DNA of 64,000 nt from Rheum nobile (GCA_027886185.1 WOAB01000864.1:3534001-3598000); one strand, 5' to 3'; positions 31,873-43,835 are shown, numbered from the stretch's first letter. Translations and numbers: made by a program. Notes: a model not told the origin generated them from the sequence alone.

Positions 31873-34800
31873 CTACAAGGAGGCAACCATACAATGAGGA
31901 AATCTATCATGAAGAAGGCGGAAAACATGAGTGAGAATCAGGCGGGACACAACCTCACGGGGGACGAGGTTCGCATCAAAGATGCAAGCATTCCGGGCAT
32001 GCCATATGAAGTAGACCGTCGCCGAGAGAGCAAATACACGAGCCCGGGCAAGGCAATCCCGACCACGGGCACAACGCCGAAGCCAACTCAAAGCACGCCG
32101 AATCGAGGATACCACCGCGGGAATCAGGAAGCGCACCCGGATCTCACGCCAAATAGAACTAGCATACGGGCACTCAAAGAACAAGTGCTCGTGGGTCTCC
32201 AACACCGCACCACATAGCCGACAACCCGGCTCAATATCAAGGAACAAGAGCCTATCATAAGTAGAAAGCTTCCCAAGGGTGGCAAGCCAAAGGATGAACA
32301 TGTGCTTCGGGGTATTATGCTTGGACCACACCTCCTTGGCCCAACGCACAATCGGTCGTCTATCCCGAAGGACCTCGTAAGCCAAAGCAACCCTAAACTT
32401 CCCCTCCGAGCACCAAGCCAAGAGGGTCTCCTCGATGCTGTCCTCACGGCCATCAAGTCTCACAACCAAATCCCTAGCACGAATCATGGCCTTGATCAAA
32501 GGCGAGTCCCGCTTGTGAGGCTCCCATGTGAGGGGGGAAACCACACCAAGATATCTATGATGAATCCATCTCACCCAAAGGCTATCACGCATGTCAAGTA
32601 TATGCCAAAAGTGCTTCAGCATAAAGCACTCATTCCAAACCTCAATATCCAAGAGACCAAGGCCCCCTTCCTTCCTTGGAACGCAAATATCCACCCATCT
32701 AACGCGAGGCCGTTTCCAAAGAAACCCACGGCAAATGGCAATCAAGCTAGTACGGACACCAAGGGGGATAGGTAAAATAGAGAGCCAAAACCCCGCACAC
32801 CCTTGAAGCACCAAAGCGATCAACTCCCTCCTCCCGGCAAAAGAGATACACTTCTTGGCCCAAGCATTGAGGTAGCCACTGAACTTGTCAAGAAGAGGCT
32901 TGTAGTCCATGATCCGAAGGCCGTGAGGACTAATGGGGATACCCAAGTAACGGAAGGGGAAAACACCCACCTCGAACCCGGTGGCGGCAATAATGGGCTC
33001 ACGCTCATGGTCCGGCACCGAGGCAAGAAAAATGGAAGACTTCCCCACATTCACGGATAAGCCGGATAACACCTTGAACCTCTCCAAACATCCCACAAGC
33101 ACCTTGACCGAACCAATATCCCCACGGCAAAAGAGGACCACATCATCGGCAAACATGAGGTGAGTGAGCCGAAGGCTCTCACAATGTTGGTGGTAACGGA
33201 ATGCACCTCTAGAAGTCTCTTTCTTGATCAAACGGGAGAGAAACTCCATGCAAATCACGAAAAGAAGAGGAGATAGGGGGTCACCTTGTCTTAAGCCACG
33301 CTTGCCCGGAAAGAAGCCATGTAAGCCCTTGTTGATCTTGATGGAGTAGGAAGCCGTGGAGACACACTCCATAACCCAAGCCACGAACTTCGGAGGGAAG
33401 CCAAGATGGACAAGGGCAAACCGAAGGAAGTCCCAAGAGACCGTGTCATAGGCTTTTGCAAGGTCCACATTCAAGAAACACCTCCGGGTCTCTCTCCTCA
33501 CAGCGTACTTCCTCAAGAGCTCTTGGACAAGGAATATATTGTCCGACATCAACCGACCCTCCACAAGGCATTTTGGGCCGGATCGATGAGGGAGCCAAGG
33601 TGCTTGCCGAGCCGGAGCGTCATGATCTTCGTGATAATCTTGTAGATCACGGAGCAACAAGCGATGGGGCGGTAGTGCTCAACCCGAGCCGGAGCGTCAA
33701 CCTTGGGGATGAGCGAGATAATGGTATGGTTGAGTTGTCGAAGAAGCTTGCCATTGATGAAGAACTCCTTGACCGCCGCACACACCTCGGGACCGGTGGT
33801 GTCCCAAGAAGCCTTGAAGAACTTGGCGGTAAAACCGTCGGGGCCGGGCGACTTGTCATCACCCATGGAGCAAAGAGCCGCCTTGATCTCCGTATTGGAC
33901 ACGGCCATCACAAGCGAAGAACCCACCTCCTCGGACAGCCGAGGGCCGTGAGCAAAATCACTCGGCACCGGCAAGGCCACCGACACCTCCTCGCCAAATA
34001 AGCCTTTGAAGAAGCCCTCGAACTCCTCCGCCACCTCCACCATGGACCTAGAGCGGCTCCCATCACTTTTGATGATGAAGGGAATGATGTTGCGACGCCC
34101 ATTAGCACGCATCAAAGAGTGAAAGTACTTGGTGCAATGATCACTCTTTAGCACGTACTTGGCTTTAGCTTGTTGCCCAAGGAAGCTTGCCTCCGCATCA
34201 TTCAATCTCTTGGCCTTGATCTTGGAAACCTCCACCAACCGCCTAGCCTCCGGGGAGTCGGGATTCAGCCGGAGGTCCTCAAGGGCACGAGAAACAACAA
34301 GGTTGGCCTCGGACGCCCTCGAAGAGATATGGCTAAACTCCAACTTGTTGAGAATCTTCAACGGCACCTTCAACCCATGGAGGAGTTTGGCAAGCCGGAA
34401 TTGGTAAGTGCCACGGTGATGAGACACCCACCCCTTCCGGATAACCTCCATGAACTTGGGATGCCCGGCCCACATGTTGAAAAACTTGAAGTACTTTCTA
34501 CCATTTTCGGGAACCCTGCGCAAGGACACAATTCTCGGCTTGTGGTCCGAAAGGTGCCACATATCCGGATAGTGAGAGTGACAATAAAAATCAGAATTAA
34601 GCCAAGAAGGGTTTACCAAGACACGATCGATTTTGCTCCAAACGGTGTTGTTGGTCCAAGTGAAAGGATTGCTACTCGAGTAAGGCGAGTCCACAAGCCC
34701 ATGACGCCGACAAGCATCCACCATATCCTTGCACTCGTACATAGTAACCGGCTTCCCATTGATCCTCTCCTCCTCAGCCATGACACTATTGAAGTCGCCC

Positions 34801-35213
34801 AAGACAAGCCACGGCAACTCATATGCCTCAAATAACTCATCAACATGCCCCCAAATCATACGGCGCGCCACAACACAATGCAGCCCATAAACAAAGCAAA
34901 TGCCATACTTCACCCCGGAAGTCTTACAAGTAAGAAGACAACCAATATGTTGCAAAGACATACCGACAACCTCAACATCAACAAAGTTAGAATCCCACAA
35001 GACAAGAATACGACCGCGAGCATCAAGATGAAAATTAGAAGAGAACTCCCATCCCGGGGCCACACGATGCGCCAAAGACCGAATATCAACCCTAGCACAT
35101 TTAGTTTCAAAGATGCCACATACCTTTGCCTCAAAGTCACGAATCGCACCGAACAAGCCATTTTGTTTCCGGGCTTGGCCAAGCCCTTGAATGTTCCATG
35201 CGAGGACCTTCAT
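31873..35213 (-). pseudogene. ORF2: LINE ORF2: endonuclease-reverse transcriptase, one frameshift
   Basis: The likely start is ATG 35213 (MKVLAWNIQGLG). Endonuclease residues are visible in order: N in WNIQGLG, E in FETK, D and N in VLGDFNSV, D in IDRVLVN, and SDH in LSDHKP. The RT starts near LIPKVDAPARVEHYRPI. A frameshift near 33570, after DPAQNA, consistent with loss of one base, moves the rest into a second frame that is open to 31873. That part contains NVDLAKAYDTV, RQGDPLSPLLF, the catalytic FADD, and a C-terminal CRLCGA...ETHEHLFFECP zinc-binding region. Length (about 1,110 residues) is slightly short of the usual plant L1. Apart from this break it looks complete. Confidence 0.9.
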
Positions 35214-35466
35214 GAGGACACCTTCTTGTTGTGTCCCCGGGTTCTCCTGGAAGTACGGGTGGGGGCCGGATCCTTTGGCCATTTGGAGTGGGCTTGGAGG
35301 CCGATCACCACGGGCCTCACCTCCACCACCTTGGTCTTCTTCTTGTGGGATCTAGGCACCACCGGGATAAAGGGAGCCTCCACCTCCACCCGGTCATCAC
35401 CATCATCCGAGGAATCATCACCACTAGGAGACGACACATCATCACAATAGGCCTTGATTGACTCAC

Positions 35467-37149
35467 TCACACTTTCATTAGAGGATTCAAACTCATCATC
35501 GGAATCGAAGCCAAGTCGACCGAGGCCTTGTCTTCCTCCTCACTAGCGTTGTCCCCATCATCCGTGGCCGTGGCAACCGCGGCACTCTTCTCATGGGCAT
35601 ACACCCCGGCCACCGAGGGCATGGCATCCGGGGCCTTGGCTAGCATAGCGCCCCCCACAATAGCAATCTCCTCGGCATCCATGGCCTTGGCCTCCGAGGC
35701 GCCAACAACATTGTCCTCCGAAGCCTTGACATCAATCTTGGCTTTGCCCTTGGCATTGCCCTTAGGCGCCTTAGGAGCCCTTTTGGCTTTAGCTCCCACG
35801 GCCACCTTCTTTTCCTTGAAAGAACATCCGGCATCATCATGACCAAAGGAGCAACACCCCTTGCAATACAATGGCTCATTTTCAACAAGGAAAGTGCACT
35901 CCACCGAATCCCCATCATCAAAATCAAGCGACACTTCCCTAACAATATCCTTGGCAAAATTGATTTCCACTAACACCCGGGCATACGAGCCTCTCTTCCT
36001 ACTATCGGTCACGGGATCCATGAAGAGAGGTTTTCCCACGTGAGAAGCAATTCGGCCAAGCACTTCCGAAGTCCAAAAAATCTTAGAAAGGCCGAAGATA
36101 CGTACCCAAAGCGGGATGGTGGCAATGTCACGGCGGTTGAAGGCAAACTTTTCCGGGATGTGCTTAAGGATCATCGGCTTGCCATAGATAAAGTAAGGGC
36201 CTCCTTTGAGAACCTTGTCTTGATCCTCTTCGGACTCAAATTGGAAGATCATCCAACCCTCTTCCACACGATATCTTGCCTTGACACCCCACGACTTCAT
36301 CATGTCGACAATCAAGAAATGCCCGGGTTGGTAGCCAACATATTGGCCGAGGAGCGACCACCCCCAAACGGTTTGCATAGGAAGGCCCTCGGCCACCTTG
36401 ATGGACACACGTTTGGACGAAGGAGGCGTGAAGGCTAGCTTCCCTCCAAGGCCAGAATTCATGAAGATCTTCCTAGAGCCGGTGGCCCAAGCATTCGGCC
36501 TAGCAATGCCGACACCGGGCCGAGCGGCGGCGGCCGGGGCCTTGGCAACGGCGGCATAGGATTTCAGAGCAGAGGCGCTAGTGCCAACATGATCATTAAC
36601 ACCACGTTGAGGGTCTTTGCCGGGACCGGTGTCCAAGGCGCCATCAATAGCCATGATATGCTTGCCAACATCCGGACACGGCGCGCCATCCATGAAGACG
36701 CCGTTGGCACCGAGAGCCGCGGTGGCATTGGCGTTGGTTGGGACATTGTTCTCGGCCACCTTGGCATTCTCCAAGCCTTTGACATTTGCTTGACCCTTCT
36801 CATCGGCCAAGGGACCAAAGGCCGGCTCATCTCCAATCCTAAGCACCGGGGCCACCTTAGGAGCAACATCGGCCGCCGGAAAAACATTACCGGTCTCAGA
36901 ATCTTCCTCGGAAAGAACATCACCATCATTACCCACCACCTCTTCAAAGCCAAGGCCGATTAGTTCTCCTAGCTCCACCGGTTTTTTGCTAGCATCGATC
37001 GCCTTGGGAGCCAAAGCCGTGGCCAAGTTCACCTTCTTTTTTGCACCACCGCCGGCGCCACCCTTGGCCACCACCGCCGGAGCCACCACCGGGTCATGGA
37101 GATACTTGCTAGGGTCTTTGACTCCATGGGAGTTCTTCTTCTTCCCCAT
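35467..37149 (-). CDS. ORF1: LINE ORF1: DUF4283 and zinc-knuckle RNA-binding protein
   Basis: The frame from ATG 37149 (MGKKKNSHG) to 35467 gives 560 residues, although the frame is also open further upstream to 37302. A low-complexity Ala/Lys/Gly-rich N-terminus is followed by a DUF4283-type domain (about residues 210-390: GQYVGYQPGHFLIVDMM, GPYFIYGKPMIL, IPLWVRIFGL), then a zinc knuckle CKGCCSFGHDDAGC near residue 425, then an acidic Ala-rich tail. This is the standard ORF1 of plant L1 LINEs, thought to bind element RNA. It ends about 250 bp before the ORF2 start. No break is seen. Confidence 0.88.
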   Translation of the reverse strand: MGKKKNSHGVKDPSKYLHDPVVAPAVVAKGGAGGGAKKKVNLATALAPKAIDASKKPVELGELIGLGFEEVVGNDGDVLSEEDSETGNVFPAADVAPKVAPVLRIGDEPAFGPLADEKGQANVKGLENAKVAENNVPTNANATAALGANGVFMDGAPCPDVGKHIMAIDGALDTGPGKDPQRGVNDHVGTSASALKSYAAVAKAPAAAARPGVGIARPNAWATGSRKIFMNSGLGGKLAFTPPSSKRVSIKVAEGLPMQTVWGWSLLGQYVGYQPGHFLIVDMMKSWGVKARYRVEEGWMIFQFESEEDQDKVLKGGPYFIYGKPMILKHIPEKFAFNRRDIATIPLWVRIFGLSKIFWTSEVLGRIASHVGKPLFMDPVTDSRKRGSYARVLVEINFAKDIVREVSLDFDDGDSVECTFLVENEPLYCKGCCSFGHDDAGCSFKEKKVAVGAKAKRAPKAPKGNAKGKAKIDVKASEDNVVGASEAKAMDAEEIAIVGGAMLAKAPDAMPSVAGVYAHEKSAAVATATDDGDNASEEEDKASVDLASIPMMSLNPLMKV

Positions 37150-37826
37150 TGGAAGCCGTCCACAAGCAACAACAAGCAAGAGACAAACTCGGACCAAAGA
37201 GGCAAAGTGGAAGCCTTCTTTCTTGCGGCAGAAAGGTGATTGGCCAAAAATGGCAATGTTGTAACGGTTGGAAACGGCTCTAATGCAGGCCAAAAGCTGC
37301 AAGGAAGCAAGGAGTGGAAAGTGGACAAGCTAGGAGCCGGTCAAAGGAAGACAAAAAAGGTAAAAAAGGGGGCAAACACCGGAAGTGAAAGATTTGAGGA
37401 GCAAAACGGATTGAAGAGAGGCCAAAGCTTCGGAAGATGGATGAGTTTGAGCAAGAACTCCAAGAACACCAAACTCAAAACAAACCGGAAAGACCAAGCA
37501 AGGACCACCGGAACACAAGCAAGGTCCGCCGGAAGGTCACAAACAAGGGCGCCGAGAGAACCGACCGTCGGAGTACTAGGAAGGAGCACCCTAGCGCCGG
37601 AGACAAACAAGTTCCGAATGGGAGGACAAAAGGGGGGAGCGAAACGCCGGCCAAGAAGACATAAGGGGATAGCTCCGGTTCGATGGTGGCTCGTAAGGAT
37701 ACCACCATGAACAATGGACAAGGAGCTCGTGAGGAGCACCCTTGCCGGAGCAAGCCGGAGAGGGGAGTGGACCTCGCCGGAAATCGCCTTGGAAGAGAGT
37801 GTTTCTTGGGAGCATTTTTTTACTAC
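37150..37826 (-). other. LINE 5' leader (no gene)
   Basis: GC-rich leader of about 680 bp. Overlapping frames on both strands (for example 37240-37710 plus and 37341-37739 minus) have no recognisable motif and are attributed to base composition. It probably holds an internal promoter, which is inferred from the family. Confidence 0.5.
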
Positions 37827-37905
37827 TGCGTCGCGATATTAATAGGTGACCGTCAGGGGTCATGGCGTCTTAAAGACGAGAGAGATTGTCGGAATTACAT
37901 CGCAA

Positions 37906-38163
37906 GGTTCTGCTGGAAATCTGTTAACCGCTGGTCGCCATTAGTCGCGTCAGCTCGGGGTTTTCTCTCCAGGAACTTCTGTCTTTTGATCACCAGCTCT
38001 CCTACATGGCTTCGGGCTCCGTCTTCAACTCGTAAGTGCTTCCAAAAAACATCCACAATGCAGCTCCGCACCTCAAACACCAACTTACCTCCAAAACCCC
38101 GCCAAAGTCTCCTATAAATGTGCTAATAATCCCTAACTACGCCATACAAAATATGGCGTATCA
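37906..38163 (-). repeat. Orphan end of an element C LTR
   Basis: These 258 bp match 25859-26115 with about three differences and end in gcgtatca. The gcttt target sequence follows. They are not a separate insertion. They were carried here by the duplication. Confidence 0.9.
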
Positions 38164-38423
38164 GCTTTAAATAGCCAAGGTATCTCGACCAAGACCTAAT
38201 GGGCTTGGGCCGAAACGAGCCTAAGGGCTAGCCCATGCAAGCATGCAAAAGGCACAAACCCTAAAAGATAGAGAGACATAAAAGGAAACTATCTAAACAA
38301 AGCTGGAAATACCAAATATAGAAATTGTCTTAAAATAACGCGTTATAGATATTGAATGCGAGAATCTTCAGATAGAACGCGATCAGCTTTCAAGGTGGTT
38401 GAGTCGCTTGAAAGAGATCGCGT

Positions 38424-39319
38424 TCAACATTGAGTCGCTTGAAGGAAGATGCGTTGAGGCACGCGATCTTTGGTCTTGGATAGAGATGGTTGAATGAGAT
38501 CGCGATATCTGTTCCAGAGGCGAGGAGTAGTCTTTTTACTTGGCTCTTCTGAGCTCTCGGTCATGGCTTCGTCCTCGTCTTGGGCCGTCATGGGAGGCAG
38601 GGTCACATCACTCTCCCCTACTTGGCTGTGAAGCATCCCCGCTTCACCATCGTTGAACTTGTGCTCGACATTCCTTTGCAAGTGCTCCCACGCGAGGATT
38701 CCGGTGTCGAACACGAATCTTGTGCCGTCTCATGGCGGATAGGCACCAAACACCCAGCGGAGTATGTGTTGAAGGCAACACAAAAAGGGTGGCATGTGTG
38801 GTGGTTTTGCTGTCAAATCCGTCGTGAACTCTGCTGGAAACGAGGCGACAGGTTGGGGAAAATGCATGGCGAGGAGGTAGTTATGCAGGCCCGTAGGTGG
38901 CACCTGGTGAGCACAACAGTCCTGCAACGCAGTGTTCGGAGGCGCGTACCCCTTGTCTCGGCAATGCGTGGTATCTTGGGACGCGTCGTGGTTTGAGACG
39001 AGTGGTGGCCTCAATGAAGAATCTCCGTGATCTGAGGTGGGTGGCTTTGGTGTTGACGCGGTTGTAAGAGCTTTCTGGCGATCACGCTCAACCTGGTCCT
39101 GCAAGACCTCATGGGGAGACATTGGATGCAAGGTGACACACTTCCCGTGGTAATTGAACACATAAGTGTTCAAATAGCCATCATGGAGCACGCGCCTGTC
39201 GAATTTCGATGGGCGCCCAAGCAAAATATGGGTGGCATCCATTGCGATGACATCACAAAGTATAGAATCACAGTATTGCCCTATGGAAAAAGAAATTAAG
39301 CATTGGTGAGATACGGTGT
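38424..39319 (-). pseudogene. B internal 2 coding remnant, copy 2
   Basis: Counterpart of 26376-27319. A frame from 39242 (ILLGRPSKFDRRVLHDG) runs to a stop at 38730, and a second continues 38714-38424. The 48-bp deletion near 38900 removes 16 codons without shifting the frame. The later stop at 38730-38732 (CGA-to-TGA type) is specific to this copy. Confidence 0.7.
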
Positions 39320-39602
39320 TTCGGCGAGAGATTTGTGCATGAAATAAGGAAACAAATTATTCTAGCATGCAAGATAACAAAATTACCTAACACACCAAAA
39401 CTTGGGGAACAAGAAAAAAAATTCGGCCAAGGTGGGACCTTGTAGAAACCGAAAGGTGAGCAAAGATTTGATTTTTATGGTTTTTCTCTTCTTTTCTCGC
39501 GAGATGATGCGAAAGCAAACGAATGGAGTTAGAAAAAAAAATCGAGAACAATATGTAAGCTTGAGTTCGTGACTTACAAGACTGCTGGACTCTGATGCCA
39601 GT

Positions 39603-40095
39603 TGATGTGTCCTTGCCTCCGATGACAAGCCAAATTGTCAAAGGTGACGCCTTTGGATCTAGTCTTGGTTGGGAAGTCACTCGATGTTGTGATTCTGCTG
39701 TGGAACATGATTCTGGGGATGATCACGAGCGGAAGAACGCGATGAATGGAGTTGTTGACGTCGGCGACAAAAAGGACTCGGTGGTGATGGAAGCGATTTG
39801 ATGGGAGAAGAGTTAGCGTTGGCGAAAGCGATTTGGTGAAGGATATAAGGCTTGAAAAGACAAGTCTTTATGGTTTCGTAGCGTCGACTGCGGATGAAAG
39901 AGATGCGAAGATAGACTTTGCTTGAGAAGATCAAGCGTTTTCCATAGTGTCGGCGGCGGAGGGAATGGGGATGAGAGGGATATGGATGACGTCCGATCAA
40001 GGGAAGGAGGAGTAGTCTTCTTACTTGGCTCTTCTGAGCTCTCGATCATGGCTTCGACCTTGTCTTGGGCCGTCATGGGAGGCAGGGTCACATCA
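39603..40095 (-). repeat. B LTR3 with internal deletion, copy 2
   Basis: It is identical in layout to 27604-28096, including the same deletion joint aagggaaggagg-agtagtc, so the deletion predates the duplication. Confidence 0.85.
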
Positions 40096-41538
40096 CCCTC
40101 CCTCACTTGGCTGTGAAGCGTCCCCGCTTCACCATCGTTGAACTTGTGCTCGATATTCCTTTGCAAGTGCTCCCACGCGAGGATTCCGGTGTCGAACACG
40201 AATCTTGTGCCATCTTGTGGCGGATAGGCACCAAACACCCAGCGGAGTATGTGTTGAAGGCGACACAAAGGGGGTGGCGTGTGTGGTGGTTTTGCTGGCA
40301 AATCCGCCGTGAACTCTACTGGAAACGAGGCGACAGGTTGGGGCAAATGCATGGCGAGGAGGTAGTTGTGTAGGCCCGTAGGTGGCACATTGCTGTTCAA
40401 ATGGGCGATGAAGGCCCTAGGTCTGGCGAGAAGCACCTGGTGAGCACAACGGTCCTGCAACACAGTGTTCGGAGGCGCATACCCCTTGTCTCGGCAACGC
40501 GTGGTATCCTGGGGTGCGTCGTGGTTTGAGACGAGTGGTGGCATCAATGAAGAATCTCCATGATATGAGGTGGGTGGCTTTTTTTTGACGCGATTGTAAG
40601 AGCTTTCTGGCGATCACGCTCAACCTGGTCCTGCAAGACCTCATGGGGAGACATTGGATGCAAGGTGACGCGCTTCCCGTGGTAATTGAACACATAAGTG
40701 TTCAAATAGCCATCATGGAGCACGCGCCTGTCAAATTACCAGGGGCGCCCAAGCAAAATATGGGTGGAGTCCATTGCGATGACATCACAAAGTATAGAAT
40801 CACAGTATTGCCCTATGGAAAAACAAATTAAGCATTGGCGAGATACGGTGTTACCTGGACTTGAAGAAATCCATTGGGGGGAATAAGGCTGGGGATGAGG
40901 CGTCGTGGGTAACTTGAAGTTTGACACGACCTTCTCATTGACAATGTTAGCACATGATCCTCCATCAACAATGACACTCAAGGAAGCTGTTTGGACGAGA
41001 GCTCTTGTGTGGAACAAGTTCTCGCGTTGGTCATGTAGGGCCGCTTCCTTGACCGTGAGTAGATGCCTAGTCACCAAGCTTAATGGTGTGCCCGCGTTCA
41101 GAGCAGCTTGTACGCAGTCATAGACGTCGTTCTCCTCGTCGGTGCCTTCAGCAATCGCGTTAAGGGTGGCCTCCTCGTCGTCACAGGACTAGTAGCCAGC
41201 GGCGGCGGCGGAGAACAACACCTTGCGTGCATTGTGGCAATCTTTCTTGTAGTGGCCTCGCCCACCACATTTATAACACTCCAGGTCGCGCGCGCGATCT
41301 GTGCCCACTGGAGCTTGGCTGGTCGCGGTCTGGCGCGGCACGGTTTTTGGCATCGACGGCTTCGCGTGGAGAGCTTGTCCGGATGCGGCTGTGGGAGACA
41401 CACTAGGGCGAATAGTCGTAGAAGAGAAACCACTAGGGATAGAAGCATACCTGGATTGGCCACTTGGAAAAGTGTAAGACTTTCGGCGAGAGATTTGTGC
41501 ATGAATTTGCATCGCCGTATGGGTGAGTGTGTTCAAGT
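40096..41538 (-). pseudogene. B internal 3 remnant, copy 2
   Basis: Counterpart of 28097-29539 with the same frameshifts. Protease (VDGGSCANIV near 40970) and zinc knuckle (CYKCGGRGHYKKDC near 41275) are visible. Between 41077 and 40736 the frame stays open longer than in copy 1, because copy 1 has an extra stop (near 28990). Confidence 0.75.
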
Positions 41539-41783
41539 CTTCAGATAGAACGCGATCATCTTTGAAGGAGGTTGAGTCGCTTGAAAGAGACCGCGTTCAA
41601 CATTGAGTCGCTTGAAGGAAGACACGTTGAGGCATGCGATCTTTGGTCTTGGATAGAGATGGTTGAATGAGATCGCGGTCTCTATTCCAGAGGCGAGGAG
41701 TAGTCTTCTTACTTGGCTCTTCTGAGCTCTCGGTCATGGCTTCATCCTCGTCTTGGGCCATCATGGGAGGCAGGGTCATATCA
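41539..41783 (-). repeat. B LTR4 partial, copy 2
   Basis: Same 245-bp LTR end as at 29540-29784, followed by CATAT at 41784-41788. Confidence 0.85.
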
Positions 41784-42515
41784 CATATGATGCAAGCCGT
41801 CTGGTCACCGTCGTCTAAAGAGCATTACATGGACGTGGACACAATCACTGTAGTTGGAGAATCTCTCACTACAGAGTAGAAGGTAAGACCGTCCTATCTT
41901 GATTACATCATTTTGTTTTGGTTGTTGTCCCCATCGTTCTGATAGTATTCTCTTAACAGGGCCTCCAGGCGACACTATGTGCCTGGGATCACCTCAAGGG
42001 TTTGTCTTCCGAAATGGACTCTTTACAAGAAGCAGGCTGAGACTGACAAGGGAATTGACATTCTCACTTCCAGGAATTTTGAGTTGTCGCAAAGCATGGT
42101 GGTCCTCTAGAAGAAGGTGTTGAAGCTTAATGATGAGAAGACTCGTCTAAAGGAGTAGGAGTTAGCGGCGATGGAAGAGAATGAGCGTCTGTGGTGGAGC
42201 TTGAAGAGGCGGCGGCTTACGACTCGTGGTTGGCCAAGGTGGAGGCCATGGAGGATGTCATCCCTAGGAAACACGTAGAGTGGGACGCGGTTGCTGAAAG
42301 GAAGGCATTTCACGATTCTTATCCTTCTGAGATTTTCTGCCCAAGTAAGACGCCGCGGAAGCTCACTAACATCAAGGAGGAAAAAGGAGTCTGTCTTTGG
42401 GGAGAAGCAAGACTTGGTGGCGTAGGGCGATGTGCTGGATCCCGCCTCCACTTCATGAACCGTTTTTCATTAACTCTGATAGTATTGACCGTCGCCCGTA
42501 GTGGGACGGTGTTTT
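41784..42515 (+). pseudogene. Element E antisense ORF, 3' part (copy 2)
   Basis: Near-identical copy of 29785-30515, with the same intron borders (about 41882 and 41959) and the same stops. The E context continues directly to the right of this copy, while copy 1 is followed by the LINE and the duplication joint. Confidence 0.5.
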
Positions 42516-43139
42516 GATCCTTTGGGCCTACCTCTTATGGTGTCTTGACGATCTTTTGCCCTTATCTGTGGGGATGACTGGATGAGGTATTTAATTAGCA
42601 GTAACTTCCCTTGCATGACTTGCTTGTTTGCTTGTCTGTGTTGCATGACTTGTTTGTTTGCTTGTCTGTGTTGCACGCCTTTGTGTCTTTGGTTGTGCAA
42701 GTACACTAAGGCTTGGATCAATCGCATAAGAGGACATGATCACGTTGCGGAGATGATGTTTAATCTTCTCGCGTTGCGCCAGTGTTGACAAGGTCGATCA
42801 AAGATGTGGGCGATGTCGTTGAAGGCATTGAAGGTCGAGTTGGAGGCATTTGGAGCAGTAGCCAACATAGTAGATGTAGTAGCTTATTTGTATAGTATGA
42901 GTAGAATAGAAAAGTGTACCTTTTGTGAATGAGAAATGAGATCTTCTCCTTTTGAGTCCAACACTTGTGTTTCATTGTTTTGTCTTCGATCATCCTTTCG
43001 ATGTGCTTATCGAAAGTGTCTCTGCGCTTGGCGGCTAGCTGGAGTGAGCATGTTATTGTCGATTCTAGATATACGACTTTGTAGATTTTAGTTTGATCAT
43101 GAGGTTTCAGTCACGATCTATGTTAGATAGATGACATGG

Positions 43140-43520
43140 ATCATAGTATCGTAGAGACGAGAGAGATCGCGACATATGCATAGCGATATTAGTAGGTGAT
43201 CGTCGGGGGGTCATGGTGTCGTAGAGATGAGAGAGATCGTGAGATTTACGTTGCGATATTTATAGGTGACCGTATAGGGTCATGGTGTCGTAGAGATGAT
43301 AGATATTGCGGGATTCATGTCGCGATATTAATAGGTAACGGTCAGGGGTCATGGCATCGTAGAGACGAGAGAGATTGCAGGATTTGCATCGCGATATTAA
43401 TAGGTGACCGTCAGGGGTCATGGCGTCTTAAAGACGAGAGAGATTGTCGGAATTACATCGCAATATCAATAGGTGATCGTCAAGGGTCATAGCTTCATAG
43501 AAACGAGAGCAAGAGAGCAT
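43140..43520. repeat. 69-bp minisatellite in element E (copy 2, uninterrupted)
   Basis: About five and a half units with tcat(a/g)g starts at about 43141, 43211, 43280, 43349, 43418 and 43487. The site occupied by the LINE in copy 1 is intact here. Confidence 0.85.
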
Positions 43521-43835
43521 CACAACGTAACCCAAGGGGTGTGACCAATATAGCTAAAGGAGTCACGATAGTGAGCCGATATAACCAGGGGTGCGATGTT
43601 GCTCGACCAGGCAAGGAATGCGATGTAGCTCGACCAGGCGTAAATGTGCATGTGTCGCGATGGCGTGGTACAAACAAGGTTGAGGACCTATTGAAGAAGT
43701 GCGATACGGCTGATCCAGCTGTACATATTTTCTTTCTTTGTGGGTGTCCCCTTTTGCTTTTCGTTTCTTTCCCTAGCTGGGACCACGTAAACACCTAGGC
43801 GATGTAGCTCGCCCCGGCTAATTTCGAGTTTAGGG
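43521..43835. other. Element E 3' region (no gene)
   Basis: Contains two copies of gcgatgt(t/a)gctcgaccaggc (about 43591 and 43621). No supported gene is seen. Confidence 0.4.

Larger units (their letters stand above)
31400..37826 (-). mobile_element. L1-type LINE, 6.4 kb, near full length
   Basis: It is bounded by a perfect 14-bp target duplication, with a short A tail seen as tttttt at the left end (minus strand). ORF1 (37149-35467) has a DUF4283 domain and a zinc knuckle. ORF2 has an endonuclease, an RT and a C-terminal zinc-binding region with one frameshift. The 5' end (37150-37826) is a CG-rich leader. The element sits in the E minisatellite of duplication copy 1 only, so it inserted after the duplication. 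Plus-strand frames across the element are overlaps. Confidence 0.92.
25856..37905. repeat. Tandem segmental duplication, copy 1 (contains the LINE)
   Basis: This copy runs from the C LTR end through B internal 2, LTR3, internal 3, LTR4 and the E aORF into the 69-bp minisatellite. It matches 37903-43463 with an offset of 12,047 bp at the start and 12,000 further in. The 6.4-kb LINE and its target duplication account for the extra length. The junction at 37901-37907 (cgcaagg) joins minisatellite to LTR with CAA shared by both sources. Confidence 0.9.
37903..43463. repeat. Tandem segmental duplication, copy 2 (without the LINE)
   Basis: This 5.56-kb copy repeats, in the same order, the last 258 bp of the C LTR (37906-38163), B LTR2 second part (38164-38610), internal 2 (38611-39602), LTR3 (39603-40095), internal 3 (40096-41538), LTR4 (41539-41783), CATAT (41784-41788), the E aORF 3' part and the 69-bp minisatellite. 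Differences from copy 1 are about 1.2-1.4% in the stretches I compared, mostly transitions. One 48-bp deletion lies near 38900, between two gcacct motifs. Confidence 0.92.

Noticed and set aside
33456..34835. Plus-strand frames inside the LINE ORF2
   Set aside because: Antisense overlap of the endonuclease-RT frame.
37240..37739. Frames of 130-156 codons on both strands in the LINE leader
   Set aside because: No motifs. Explained by GC-rich, stop-poor leader sequence.
37903..38163. Independent solo LTR or truncated insertion of element C
   Set aside because: It is followed by the same B LTR2 half and all later joints as at 25856 onward. The tandem duplication explains it.
25856..43463. Duplication as an assembly artefact
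   Set aside because: The copies differ by about 1%, one has a 48-bp deletion, and only one has the LINE with a perfect target duplication. Still worth a long-read check.
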